Part shown: piece after piece, positions 9,461 to 20,025 of the stretch
Numbering within the stretch: the stretch's first letter is position 1
How the letters are laid out: each line of letters starts with the position of its first letter
From: Deinandra increscens subsp. villosa
Taxonomy: Eukaryota; Streptophyta; Magnoliopsida; Asterales; Asteraceae
Assembly (NCBI GenBank): GCA_039602395.1
Contig: JBCNJP010000003.1
Coordinates: forward strand, 22,489,896 to 22,553,895
Direction: 5' to 3'
Length of the DNA: 64,000 nucleotides
Program-made: the position numbers and the translations under genes
The notes under the pieces: generated by a model
The model's database searches: none
Seen by the model: only the letters and a program-made list of their open reading frames with translations
What the model was told of the DNA's origin: nothing

Positions 9461-12420
9461 CGCCCCCGTAAGATGGAGGATCCGTCAGATACGCCAATCT
9501 TGGAACGATTTCGAAGGAACGGCGCCCGAGATAGAGGCTTAGTTAACATGTCAGCCAGCTGATCCTGATTATTAATATGCAAGACACGAAGACGGGTATA
9601 GGCAACTAATTCCCGAACAAAGTGGTAGTCAAGAGCCACGTGCTTCATGCGAGAGTGATAAACCGGGTTGGCGCATAAGTAAGTGGCGCCGGTGTTGTCG
9701 CACAACAACGTTGGAGTGGCAGTAGGTGTAATACCAAGTTCACTTAATAAATTTTGCAACCAAAGCAATTCAGCTGTGGCATTCGCGATTGCCTTGTACT
9801 CGGCCTCAGTTGACGAACGAGACACAGACTTCTGGCGTGTAGACTTCAAGAGACAACATTAGTACCCAGGTAAAGTAAGTAAGCCTTAGTTGAACGCCTG
9901 GCATCATTAACACCAACCCAATCCGAGTCCGAAAAGACCGAGAGAGTGAGTGGAGAATGGTGACTAAGAAACAGACCATGATGACTGGTACCCTTGAGGT
10001 AACGAAGGACACGCTTGCTAGTGAGTTTGACGGGGAGCGTGGATAAACTGAGAGACTTTATTAATGGAAAAGGAAATATCGGGACGAGTAAACCCAAGAT
10101 ATTGAAGAGAGCCAACCAGTCGGCGATATTGGGTGGCATTAACGGCCAAAGAAGGATCATTGAGAACCAACGGGTTTGCGACACTAAGCGGGGTTGTGAC
10201 ATCTTTTGCACCCTCCATGTGAAATTGACTCAAGACATCTTGAGTGTGATGATGTTGAGATAAGAAGATTCCAGTGGTTGTGGGAATGATTTCGATGCCA
10301 AGGAAGTGGTGCAAAGGTCCAAGGTCCTAGACAGAGAACTTAGTATTAATGGTAGCAATAAACTTGTCAAGGAAGGTAGTGTCATTCGTTGTGAGAACGA
10401 TATCGTCCACATACACCATGAAGTAGCAAGTGACAGTGGAAGAGCGATAGATAAAGAGAGATACATCGACTCGTGATTTTTTGAAGCCGAATTGAAGGAG
10501 AAGGTTTGTGAGCTCGATGTACCAGGCTCGCGAAGCCTGTTTAAGACCATACAACGAACGTTTGAGTTTGCAAACATGGGTCGGATGTTGAGAATGTTCA
10601 AACCCGGGAGGCTGAGTCATGTAAACCTCTTCATTAAGAGTGCCATGTAGAAAAGCGTTATTAACGCCAAGTTGACGAAGTGGCCAGTTCTTCGAGAGAG
10701 TAATGCAAATAACTAAACGAATTGTCACCGGTTTGGTAACAGGGCTAAACGTGTCGAAGTAGTCTCGCCCATTTTGTTGATGAAACCCCTTGGCCACAAG
10801 ACGTGTCTTGTACTTTCAACCGAGCCATCGGGTTTGCGTTTTACCCGAAAGACCCATTTACGACCAATAGGCGTGCGGCCGGTGGGGGGTATCAGTTCCC
10901 ATGTGTGATTATGTAAAAGGGCGTTAAATTCCAAGTCCATGGCCGCACACCACTAAGGGTCTTTGAGGGCTTGATGATAAGTCGATGGTTCAACAGTAGG
11001 TGGGAGAGGATGAAGGGTGGTAGTGTTTATGAAATGTTGGTTGAAATATTTGGGGTTGGGTTTTCGTGTGCAGGTGGGAGACGGAGGATTGTTAGACTCA
11101 GAGGAGGAAGTGGCGAGCAGAGAAGCCACGGGATTGGTTTGGGAAGGATGATGAGGACCAGGAGCAGAAGGCGGTGAATGGGAGGAGGCCGAGTGGACCG
11201 TTTGGTCCGAATCCGATGGAGATGAGGAAGGGTTAATGGACGTGGAGGATGAGGATGGGCAAGAGGAGGATGGGGAGGTGGGCTCGTAAGATGGATTCGT
11301 GGAGACTATGGGCTCGGTTTGGGAGGCAGCGGGGAAAGGATTCAGAGGGCGACGACGAGGTGGAGCCACGGTGGGTGGCAACGGATCGTCGGAAGGTACA
11401 TATCCTGACGGATCGCTGGGATGTAAGAAAGAGGCCGCAGAGGGCAGTTTGAGAAAGGTGGAAGTATCCGTAGTGTAAGGGAAAATGTGCTCGACGAACT
11501 GAACATGTGGGGAATGGTATAGTCGATGAGCAACCGGGTCATAACACTTGTAAGCAGATTTCGAGACGGAATAGCCTAGAAAAATGCATTTGATGGATCG
11601 AGGATGAAGTTTGGAGGCTTCATACGGGCGTAACCAAGGGAAACAAAGACACCCAAATGGTTTCAACTTTAAGTAAGTGGGTGAGGCATTGTATAGTGTA
11701 TCATACTCATACAAGGTTTTATGATTGAGGATGGGTGTAAGTAGTCTATTAATGAGATAAACTGCAGTATGAAATGCATGGGACCAAAAGGTTATGGGAA
11801 GTTTAGCATGGTGGAGAGCTAACCCGGTTTCGACAATGTGTCTATGACGACGTTCGGCGACCCCGTTTTGTTCCGGCGTATGAGGCGGAGTGGTGAAATG
11901 GGATATCCCATGTTGCTTAAGTGCTTAAGATATGGACTTAAGCCAATATATTCCCCAACGTTATCAGAAAATAGGGATACAAGTGTCACATTAAAAAATT
12001 TCTCAACAAGCGTTTTGAATTGCGGAAATAACAAAGCAACATCAGATTTTCGTTGAAGTGGATACAGCCAAGTATACTTTGAAAAATAATCAACGAAAAT
12101 AACATAGTAGGCAAAACCATCGTTGGATGGCGTTACCGGACCCCAAACATCCGAGTACACGAGCTCGAGGGGTTTGGTGACAGTAAAGGAGTTTTCACCG
12201 AATGGCAATTTGTGGCTCTTGTTTGTAGAACACGCATCACAATGAAAGGAAATAGATGAAATATTATTAAAAGTAATACCAAGTTTCTTAAGCAACAATT
12301 TAAGAACTTTAATAGAAGGGTGGCCTAATTTATGATGCCACGACGAGATAGATTCAGAGGTAGTTGTGGTGGAGTGAAGCTGGGGAAAAGCCCGAAGAGC
12401 TTGAGATTTGGCATAGTATA
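9461..12420 (-). pseudogene. Ale-like copia pol, copy A (integrase, RT, RNase H), frameshifted
   Basis: Minus-strand pieces appear in order. Integrase is at 12298-11819, with SDVWGPVTPSNDGFAYYV and then a broken core. The Pro/Ser-rich integrase-RT linker runs 11714-10953. RT is at 10940-10230, with FHQQNGRDYFDTFSPV, NNAFLHG, SLYGLKQA and YVDDIVLT. RNase H is at 10211-9448, with SRSSTEAEYKAIA and a final MLTKPL. At least four frame changes separate the pieces, so no polyprotein can be made. The protease and gag are missing. Confidence 0.85.
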
Positions 12421-12706
12421 TGATGCAGTTTCACACAGCAAATCAAGCCGGATATCGAGTATCCAAGCAAAGAAACAACTAGAACGAAGAATTCTTCTTC
12501 AATTTTATTCAAAACTCAGAAATAATTAAACAAGTACATCTCCACAATATAAAGGCTCATATTCAAAAGATAGGCATGAAACTTGCAAATAAAGATAAAC
12601 CAAAATTAAACACAATCTTTTACCTATTTGAATTTCAAAATAACTAAATATAATAAATAAATAAAATCAAACTAATAATCCTAATCAAATAAACCTTCCG
12701 CTATCA
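12421..12706 (-). repeat. Ty3/gypsy (chromovirus-like) LTR
   Basis: Read on the minus strand it starts TGATAGCGGAAGG and ends ACTGCATCA, a 286-bp TG...CA unit. It directly follows a purine-rich tract (GAAGAAGGGGAG) and a gypsy pol tail. Its right-hand partner LTR is not found. It interrupts the Ale-like element of copy A at 12420, where copy B continues. Confidence 0.6.
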
Positions 12707-12990
12707 TACTCCCCTTCTTCGAAAAACTCGTCCTCGAGTTTTGCCTCATGCTGCAAAGCCACCTGGGTCATAAGAAACATCGGGCAGTGACATGTTCAAT
12801 ACCGACATTGCCCACTCTTTGAGTTTAGCTTTACAGGTCGCACGGGTCGGCTTCGTGCACGTATCACTCGGGTCGTTAGGTCCCGGGTCTATTGGGTTGT
12901 TGGGTCCTCCCGAGTCCTCCTTCTCCCCCTTTTTAAAAAGACTCGACCTCGAGTCTTGAGAACGTCGAAGAGATCAATTCTTTTTTTCTC
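12707..12990 (-). pseudogene. Ty3/gypsy pol C-terminal tail and polypurine tract
   Basis: On the minus strand a Pro/Asn/Asp-rich frame (KKGEKEDSGGPNNPIDPG) is followed by a Lys-rich stretch (ATCKAKLKEW). This resembles the variable C-terminus of chromovirus polyproteins just before the 3' LTR. No chromodomain is visible in what remains. The lineage (Reina-like, from the short LTR) is a guess. Confidence 0.5.
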
Positions 12991-13664
12991 GAACTTACTT
13001 TAAGTGTTGAACCATACTTGACAAAGTGAATGGATAATGTTCACACCATAACTTAAATAATTACCAACAAGATTTCCCCAATGTTCATTCACCAACTAGC
13101 CAACTTTATTTATCTCACAGATTTGAAACCCTACGTTTTTAGAACATTCCAACTCGAACTCGAACCTAAATTTCATGGATATCTCGAAAAAGTCGGACGG
13201 ATTGTTTGTATTTCTTGCACCCCACTTCAATTCCAAATTGAGTTTTTTATGAATATTAAATAATTCACTTTGAAATTTTAAACAGGTCTCATCGGTGTAT
13301 AAAGGAACATTGAAACCTCCCAAAAGCCAATTTCTTGATTGCTACCTTTTAAAATATGTAGCCACTTCCATGATATATTTTATTCTTTTATCGGATATGA
13401 AGTAGCACCCTTTCCATAATACATTGATTTGTTCAAAAGTCACGTTTACAATCCCATGGTTTTCATTGAATAGCATAATGACGTCACCTTGTGTACGGTA
13501 ATCTAATTCCTTATCATCGTATTCAAAATTGATTGCACATGGGAAATAATTTGCTAATATTTTCCATCGAACAAAATCATTAACGAACTTAATATCCAAT
13601 TCTTTAGCCATCATTCAGTGACTCGCATGGTTACCATGGATTCCAACCGTATGAATCATATGAG
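12991..13664 (-). other. Unassigned region with two small minus-strand ORFs
   Basis: Two adjacent frames (13323-13096, 75 residues; 13614-13342, 90 residues) have a plausible amino-acid mix, with phrases such as NFEYDDKELDYRTQGD and FNENHGIVNVTFEQINV. I do not recognise a domain. The upper frame begins exactly where copia B similarity is lost. They could be one broken gene or retroelement piece. Confidence 0.3.
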
Positions 13665-15604
13665 GATCGAGCTTGTTGTCAGATTCATTAGTGACATACG
13701 CTTCGCATCCCCATACCCTGAGGTAAGAAAGATTAGGAGAAGAATTATGCCATATCTCATATGGGGTCTTATCCACTTTCTTGTTCGGTGCCAGATTTAC
13801 TAGGTGAGCGGCGGTCAAGAGAGCATAACCCCAAAAGGAGTGGGACAAGGTAGTCCTACACATCATCGATCGAACCATGTTTAACAAGGTTCGATTCCTC
13901 CTTTCACTAATACCATTCAATTGTGGCATACCAGGAGGAGTAGGTTGTGAAATAATTCCACAAGCCTTGAGATGATCGAGGAACTCGTTGCTAAGATACT
14001 CACCACCTCTATCCGATCGAAGTATTTTAATAGTTCGATTTAGTTGATTTTCTACTTCGTGTTGAAACTCTTTGAACTTGTCAAATGTTTTCGTGCTTAT
14101 GTTTCATCAGATAGACATAAGCATATCTGCTATAGTCATCTATGAAAGATACGAAATAGCGTTCACGATTTCTTGTTTCGGTCCGAAAGGGCCCACACAC
14201 ATCAGTGTGTATAAGTCCTAACATATCATTAGCCCGTTCACCAACATGTGTGAAGGGTGACTTGGTCAATTTTCTAGATAAGCATGATTCGCATTCACCG
14301 AAGGTATGTGCATTAGTGGATTCGAGAATCCCTGCAGATTGAAGCTTCTTAATACGAGCTTTGCTTATGTGACCTAGTCGATGATGCCACAACGAAAAAT
14401 CGTTATCAACTTTGTTTCGTTTAGAAACATGATAGAGTTGATCTTGCGTTTGAACAATTATCTCATATATATCATGTCGAGGTTTAGCCTCGAAATAAAA
14501 GATATCGTTAACGTAGGTAAAAATGGAATTTCCATTAAACTTGTACTTAAAACCTTGTTCAAACAGGGAAGAGACAGATATAATGTTTCTGGACAATCCA
14601 GGAGCATATAAACAGTTATCTAGAGTAACTACAAGACCGGTAGGACATGTAAGAGAATATATGCCGGTAGCCAAGATTGGGACTCTTTTGCCATCACCCA
14701 TGATGAGCTCCATACCGCCTTGTTCTATCTTATTTCATTTTTCAGGTTCCTGCAAAACATTAACAATATGGAAACCACATCCAGTATCAAATACCCATGC
14801 ATTGGAGGAAACAGTGAAAAGTTCAATAACATTTATTGACATACCTGATGAGCAACCCTTACCGGGGTTTCCAGTCATCTTGATCTTAGCAAGGTAGATG
14901 GGGCAGTTACGTTTCCAGTGGCCCATCTGATTACATTCAAAGCATTGACGCTCCTGAGGAGGAGGCGCCAATGATTTCTTGCCCTTGGTCTCTTTGACCT
15001 TGTTCTTGGTCTTGGTGATACCTGTATCAGCAACTCTGAGCACAGCCGGTGTGGTCCTGATCTTGACATTTGGAAACAATGTCAGAACCTCATCTAAAGT
15101 CTGAGCCGAGCAATTCACCGCATGCAAGCGATAATGCTCGGGTAAAGATCCGAGGACTACATCAAGGGCCATCCCCTCAGGAATGGAGTAGCCGAGGTCG
15201 ATCAGTCTGTCGCGATACCCCTTCATCATCATGACATGATCATAGGCAAAGGAATTGGGCGACATGTGGCAGTTCACAAAATGTTGAAGTGCTCTACATC
15301 GCTCACCTCTCTGGCTCAACTCAAACATATCTTTGAGTTTTCTCATGATCTCATACGCTCCCATGTCGGTAAAGTTATACCAAAAATCCGGTGTCATGCT
15401 AGATAACATAAGCTCGGTGACTTCCCTAGAGTCATCATTGTGCTTCTGGATTTCCATCCGCGAGCGGTCGTTTAGCAAGTAAGACGGCGTGCTCGGGATG
15501 GGTCGGTCAAGAACATACAGCTTTCCAAAAAGCTTCAAGATGTTCCTCAGGAGGGTTTGCCATGACAAAAAGTTCGTCTCAGTGAATGGGTCCAGAGATA
15601 CCAT
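13665..15604 (-). pseudogene. Copia family B gag-protease-integrase fragment
   Basis: From the ATG at 15604 a gag of about 280 residues runs with ...YEIMRKLKDMFELSQRG, then a CCHC zinc knuckle (CFECNQMGHWKRNC), then the protease motif VFDTGCGFHIV. One in-frame TGA (14714-14716) splits this from the next frame, which holds the integrase N-terminal zinc region (LWHHRLGHISKARIKKLQ, CESC) and core (GLIHTDVCGPFR). A frameshift near 14080 follows, and integrase continues at 13929 (NGISERRNRTLLNMVRSMM) to the broken end. Apart from the TGA the first 1.5 kb is one open frame. Confidence 0.87.
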
Positions 15605-15917
15605 TGAACTTAGAGGAACTGTGTTTTCATTAGCCTTTTGAAATAATGCAAAGTAATTTTAAATTAGTATTTTCGGTGTAAACCATTTTCTTATATAAAT
15701 TGGTAAGGTTTATTAAATAAGAAAACTGAGAATTCGATTAGACGATTTTACTTAAGACCGCCAAATGAGCCTCGGGAGCAAACTCGTGTAACCAAACTGA
15801 CAACGGTTGTCAATCGCGAAGTTACAGTCACGACTCTCATTTATGAGGCCGCATAATATAATAAATTATATTTTGCGATACGTTTAGCCTCATCCATGCC
15901 CACTTTGTCTATATACA
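13665..15917 (-). mobile_element. Ty1/copia family B, partial minus-strand copy
   Basis: The leader (15605-15917), gag, protease and integrase match, in inverted orientation, the plus-strand copy starting near 53449. The copy stops inside the integrase at about 13665. On the other side a CACTA terminus (15918) interrupts the leader: the family B copy at 53.4 kb continues past this point. Confidence 0.85.
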
Positions 15918-15955
15918 CACTACGTCAAAAAGTGGCTTTGGCCACGGTTTTTTTT
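15918..15955 (+). mobile_element. CACTA transposon terminus running into the gap
   Basis: CACTACGTCAAAAAGTGGC begins at 15918 and reads GTGGCTTTGGCCACGG before the N run. It interrupts the leader of copia family B, as comparison with 53.4 kb shows. The other end lies in or beyond the gap. Confidence 0.55.
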
Positions 15956-16455
15956 NNNNNNNNNNNNNNNNNNNNNNNNNNNNNNNNNNNNNNNNNNNNN
16001 NNNNNNNNNNNNNNNNNNNNNNNNNNNNNNNNNNNNNNNNNNNNNNNNNNNNNNNNNNNNNNNNNNNNNNNNNNNNNNNNNNNNNNNNNNNNNNNNNNNN
16101 NNNNNNNNNNNNNNNNNNNNNNNNNNNNNNNNNNNNNNNNNNNNNNNNNNNNNNNNNNNNNNNNNNNNNNNNNNNNNNNNNNNNNNNNNNNNNNNNNNNN
16201 NNNNNNNNNNNNNNNNNNNNNNNNNNNNNNNNNNNNNNNNNNNNNNNNNNNNNNNNNNNNNNNNNNNNNNNNNNNNNNNNNNNNNNNNNNNNNNNNNNNN
16301 NNNNNNNNNNNNNNNNNNNNNNNNNNNNNNNNNNNNNNNNNNNNNNNNNNNNNNNNNNNNNNNNNNNNNNNNNNNNNNNNNNNNNNNNNNNNNNNNNNNN
16401 NNNNNNNNNNNNNNNNNNNNNNNNNNNNNNNNNNNNNNNNNNNNNNNNNNNNNNN
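15956..16455. other. Assembly gap, 500 N
   Basis: Exactly 500 N. The round size suggests a placeholder of unknown true length. Reading frames drawn across it have no meaning. Confidence 0.95.
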
Positions 16456-17198
16456 CAAGAACCGCAGTAAGTAAAAATATACAAAAACACACGCAAATGT
16501 AGGTCAAAATAGCTACCTTTGCCCTTCTTCAAAACAACAAAACGCTGGCCATCAGGAAGCCCCTTCTTGCTCAAACCAACCATCACTAGAAGGCCTTCAG
16601 CGAAGGTTTTACAGGGAGTGGGATGGTCGGAAAGGCGCTTGAGCAGCCCAGCATCAAAGCCGGTCTTAGGGGGCGGGTCGTTGATGAGCGTGTCATCAGG
16701 AAGAAGGGGAAGTACCTCGGGAAGAAAATCAGAGGAAACGAAAAAATAGCTATCTTTCCAATTGTGGAGGCAATTGAGTATGGAATCAGTACAAGACGGG
16801 TACTTAGGGGCGCGACGCTTCTCGAAAGTTAACCAACTACCGTCACGCCGGAATTTGTAGAACCGCCGGAAAAGAGGCACCGACGGATCTCCGGCAACGG
16901 CCTTGCATGCCACCTCAAAATGAACAATTTTGAGAAAAGCAAGAGGATGAACTTGCGAAAAGTGACATTTGTAATATCGTAAAACAGACACAAGGAAAGA
17001 AGACAGGGGGTATCGAACATTACACTGACGGAAAGTGGCAGTGTAAATAGTTACCCGATCAGCGACGGCCACGGCCCGCTCCTCCGGCAGGGGCAACCGT
17101 GGGTTCAAACGATCAGGAATGCCAAAGTCGGCAACAAAAGCGCTTAGATCGTCAGCCGTCATGACAGAAGGGACAGATAAGAGATCTACCCGAGCCAT
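16456..17198 (-). CDS. Antisense ORF of a second Tat element, exon 1 and start of intron 1 (partial)
   Basis: From the ATG at 17198 the minus-strand frame MARVDLLSVPSV... encodes the same domain as 39-759. Shared landmarks are a DFGIP/DFHIP motif, a central hydrophobic block, RRFYKF versus RAFYRL, and TFEKRR. A GT donor (AAAG|GTAGCT) at 16516 ends exon 1 at 682 nt, phase 1, the same phase as in the first element. The rest is lost in the gap. Upstream of the ATG the frame stays open to 17549, but similarity to the first copy and the purine-rich, low-complexity sequence there favour the 17198 start. The element is in plus orientation, with its LTR to the right. Confidence 0.72.
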
Positions 17199-17567
17199 GA
17201 AAAAAGTAGAAAAAGAAAAAAAAAGGAAAGCTAACCTGCAAGGGGAAAGAACGATAATGGTGGAAAAACCCAATCGGCAGTCGTTTAGAAAAGAAGAAGA
17301 GATTGCAATTGAGTGCAATCTCGAATTTAAAGAGAAGTTAAGCAGGCCGAAAGTTGCGGCAGAAACCGCCACGTGACGGACGAGACGTGCAGTAAAACCC
17401 TGGCCACAAATCGTGGGTCCAGCTGTAACCGCCCAGGGGTAAAACGGTAAAAACGGCAGCCAGTGATAAGATAGCCTTTTATTGAAGCATCTTTTAGTAA
17501 AACTTGGGCCAGAAAAGGATAAGCAAATTAAGCCCACCCCTTTTTTCACTTAGGATCTCAAAAGGGC

Positions 17568-18207
17568 TGGACTTGGGGGGACTTATTAGGTTATACCCCC
17601 AGAAGGCCATTCATAAAGGCCTCGAATAATAGAAGGGCTACGAAGAAGCACCTCCGACACGACGGGCTATGTGGAAGCCCTTGCCCTCGACGACGGGCCA
17701 AGGATACCATCTCGGGTATCATCATGGCGGAAGGGATAAGGACGAACTCGGCAAAGAGAATGAGCAAGTGAGTGTAGGGGATCTAGCCGACAAGAAGGAC
17801 AGGCAAGTACGAGGAGGTACGATGGGACAGGTGATGTGAATAGCATCTCTGCCAAATCCAGCCTGTTTCTCGGCGCTCGAAGCTCCTGCAGCCCCATCAG
17901 GCATTTAATGCGGGGAAAGGAGACGTGAAAGGGAAAATGACCGTTTCACCCTCACGAGCCACTATATAAACACAACTTAGTCAAACGGGTAAAGGATCCC
18001 AAATTCTCTCTAACACTTTCCTTACTTACTTGATATCTCTCCTCAAACATACACTTACTCTCACGCCGGAGTGTTGTCACGAAGACCCCCTTCGGGGCCC
18101 TTCGTGTCAAGGCTAACGGTGCTACTGTTTTGCAGGAACCTTCACAAGGCCCATCCACGTGTAGCTAACCTCCGATAATCCTACCCCGGGATTCTAGGGA
18201 CGTAACA
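17568..18207 (+). repeat. Probable 3' LTR of the second Tat element
   Basis: A purine-rich AAAAGGGC precedes TGGACTTGGGGGGAC at 17568. The segment carries a TATA box at 17963 and ends GACGTAACA at 18207. Its position next to the start of the antisense ORF matches the 3' LTR of a Tat element. No partner LTR is in the window, so the edges are estimated from TG...CA only. Confidence 0.5.
17963..17970 (+). promoter_or_regulatory. TATA box in Tat LTR
   Basis: TATATAAA followed about 30 nt later by a CT-rich initiator-like stretch (AATTCTCTCTAACAC). It fits the U3/R boundary of a plant LTR. Confidence 0.55.
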
Positions 18208-19045
18208 AAGATCAAACAGAAACCTAATTGAAAGTTGGTTTCGCGTTGGCTATAGCCAAAATTCAAGTGTTATGAACATGCGTAAAGAGTAAATTAAGAC
18301 ACATAAATACAACATATCACCTTTGGGCAGAAATGACATATCTATGTATATTAGGCCAAACATTTCACTATGTGTATCATCAAACAATTGGCCGTTGGGT
18401 TCATTGTTTGACGACACACATAATTACATAAAAAAGAAATCATTTAAACTTCAATGTTGAATCAAATGACACACCGTTGGGTATAATCATCTAATTTTCC
18501 ATTAAAGTTGCTATTGTATTATGTATGTCAAAGTTTTATTTTAAGACATACAAGCACATATTCATACATGCCTAATACAATTTTAATAGATGCCTCATTA
18601 TGAACAGATCCATTTGTAAGTCCTTATTTGAACCGTTCGTGGTGTTGGATTTGCAAACGTTTTTTTTTTTTTTTGGATAAATAATTGTATCAAAAGGAAA
18701 CAACATATCAATCAGTTTGCAGCCAATTAAATGATTTGCAGAAAAGGTGAGTGATTTTCTTAATTTTTCTAAATGGATCATTGATTTTGTTCAGAAACAA
18801 TGACGATTATAGAATAAAAAATTTATGAACACAATCCATGTCTTTTTACCATATCATTACGTAGCATTCAAATTATTTAATTAAGATCAACCACTCATGA
18901 TTTGGATGACAACCAACTCATAAAGATGCTTAAAATATTGATTTCATGAATTTGATTTTTTTTTTGTTTAAAAAAAAAATATCGATCAATTATGGTAGCG
19001 ATTTTAAACCAGGAAAGGAAAACCATTGAATGAATTCACCGTCTC
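18208..19045. other. AT-rich unassigned DNA with one hairpin
   Basis: No coding similarity. At 18370-18388 and 18403-18421 lie 19-bp arms that pair with two mismatches around a 14-nt loop (ATGTGTATCATCAAACAAT and its partner). The element flank or Helitron start may lie in this stretch, but I see no clear terminus. Confidence 0.4.
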
Positions 19046-19447
19046 ATTGTATATATATACAATAGAGAGATCGACTTATGGTTTTGTGCCATTCGGATCC
19101 GGATCCGGATCTGGATCTATCCATGTTCGACCCAGGCGTGTTTTATATGCCTTGCTTTCTCTCTCTCTTAACCTCACATAATCTCAGAGTGACAGCCGCA
19201 CCTTCGTCTACCTCAGCGAGGTTCTAGGGTTTTCACTTGCATGTTGCGGTACAATAGAGAGATCGACTTATGGTTTTGTGCCATTCGTATCCGGATCCGG
19301 ATCTGGATCTATCCATGTTCAACCCAGGCGTGTTTTATACGCCTCGCTCTCTCTCTCTCTTAACCTCACATAATCTCAGAGTGACAGACGCCGTTGTCAC
19401 CTTCGTCTACCTCAGTGAGGTTCTAGGGTTTTCAATTGCATGTTGCG
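19046..19447 (+). repeat. Tandem pair with gene-5'-end character
   Basis: Two units of about 190-200 bp (19067-19250 and 19251-19447) share ATAGAGAGATCGACTTATGG, a (GGATCC)n-like tract (GGATCCGGATCCGGATC), a CT-rich run and a shared 3' part ending at GTTCTAGGGTTTTC. The second unit ends with GGGTAAG, resembling a splice donor. It could be a duplicated 5' UTR of a captured gene. Confidence 0.55.
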
Positions 19448-20025
19448 GGTAAGATTTTTGTTGCAAAACCTTTAAATCGTTTAACGATGATGGTTACCGG
19501 AACTTTTTACGGCGATGCGAAAAACTTTATGTTCTTCGCAGCCGTCAAGAGATCTATCGCAGCCATGAGATCTTTTGGTCATTTGTTGGTTTCCGTTCTT
19601 TGGCGGTGATGAGTTGTAAGCAGTTTCAAGATCCAAGCTTTGATGGTGATGACGATCTATGTTTGCCTCTGTTCGACTTGTATGTTTCATCTGAGATGTT
19701 TGGGGCTTAGATTTTACAAGGCTATGACGATTTTTCCATTTTTCTCTGTTATTGGCTGCGATGGTTGTGATGAGTGGACGGTGAGAGACTTTGGTTTATC
19801 GCAACCGTCATCATGACCCATGCCAATCTTCTGATGAATAACTAATTTCTGAGCCTATATTATGAATGATGGATTGGTTTGCAGATGCAAACAAGTTTTT
19901 ATATGCTTTGGTCTTAATCGTTTATTTAGCTGTACCCGATTTGGTTATTGCTCATGCTACATGATTTCTCTTCTTATTTGTTGTGTCTGTTGATTATGGA
20001 TACAGAAGGGATGCTACACATTTAT

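Larger units (their letters stand above)
8382..12420. repeat. Large duplicated block, copy A
   Basis: This block aligns in the same orientation with 29106-33132. It contains the same LINE 3' end, the same copia inserted at the same LINE position and the same short sequence left of the LINE tail. Because the flanking DNA is shared, this is duplication of an occupied site, not two insertions. The block ends where a chromovirus LTR starts at 12421. Confidence 0.85.
9284..12420 (-). mobile_element. Ty1/copia retrotransposon, Ale-like, copy A (3' part)
   Basis: Minus-strand element with its 3' LTR at 9284-9460 and pol running to 12420, where a chromovirus LTR interrupts it. The short 177-bp LTR and the domain sequence are close to those of the complete copy at 30000-34688. 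The gag, protease and 5' LTR are absent. The LTR is preceded by GGAAT, as in copy B. Confidence 0.85.

Noticed and set aside
10971..11452. GC-rich plus-strand frames opposite the copia linker (also 31694-32175)
   Set aside because: They are mirror images of the Pro/Ser-rich integrase-RT linker; composition alone keeps them open.
15909..16507. Long frames across the first N run
   Set aside because: N translates as open; the sequence on either side belongs to different elements.
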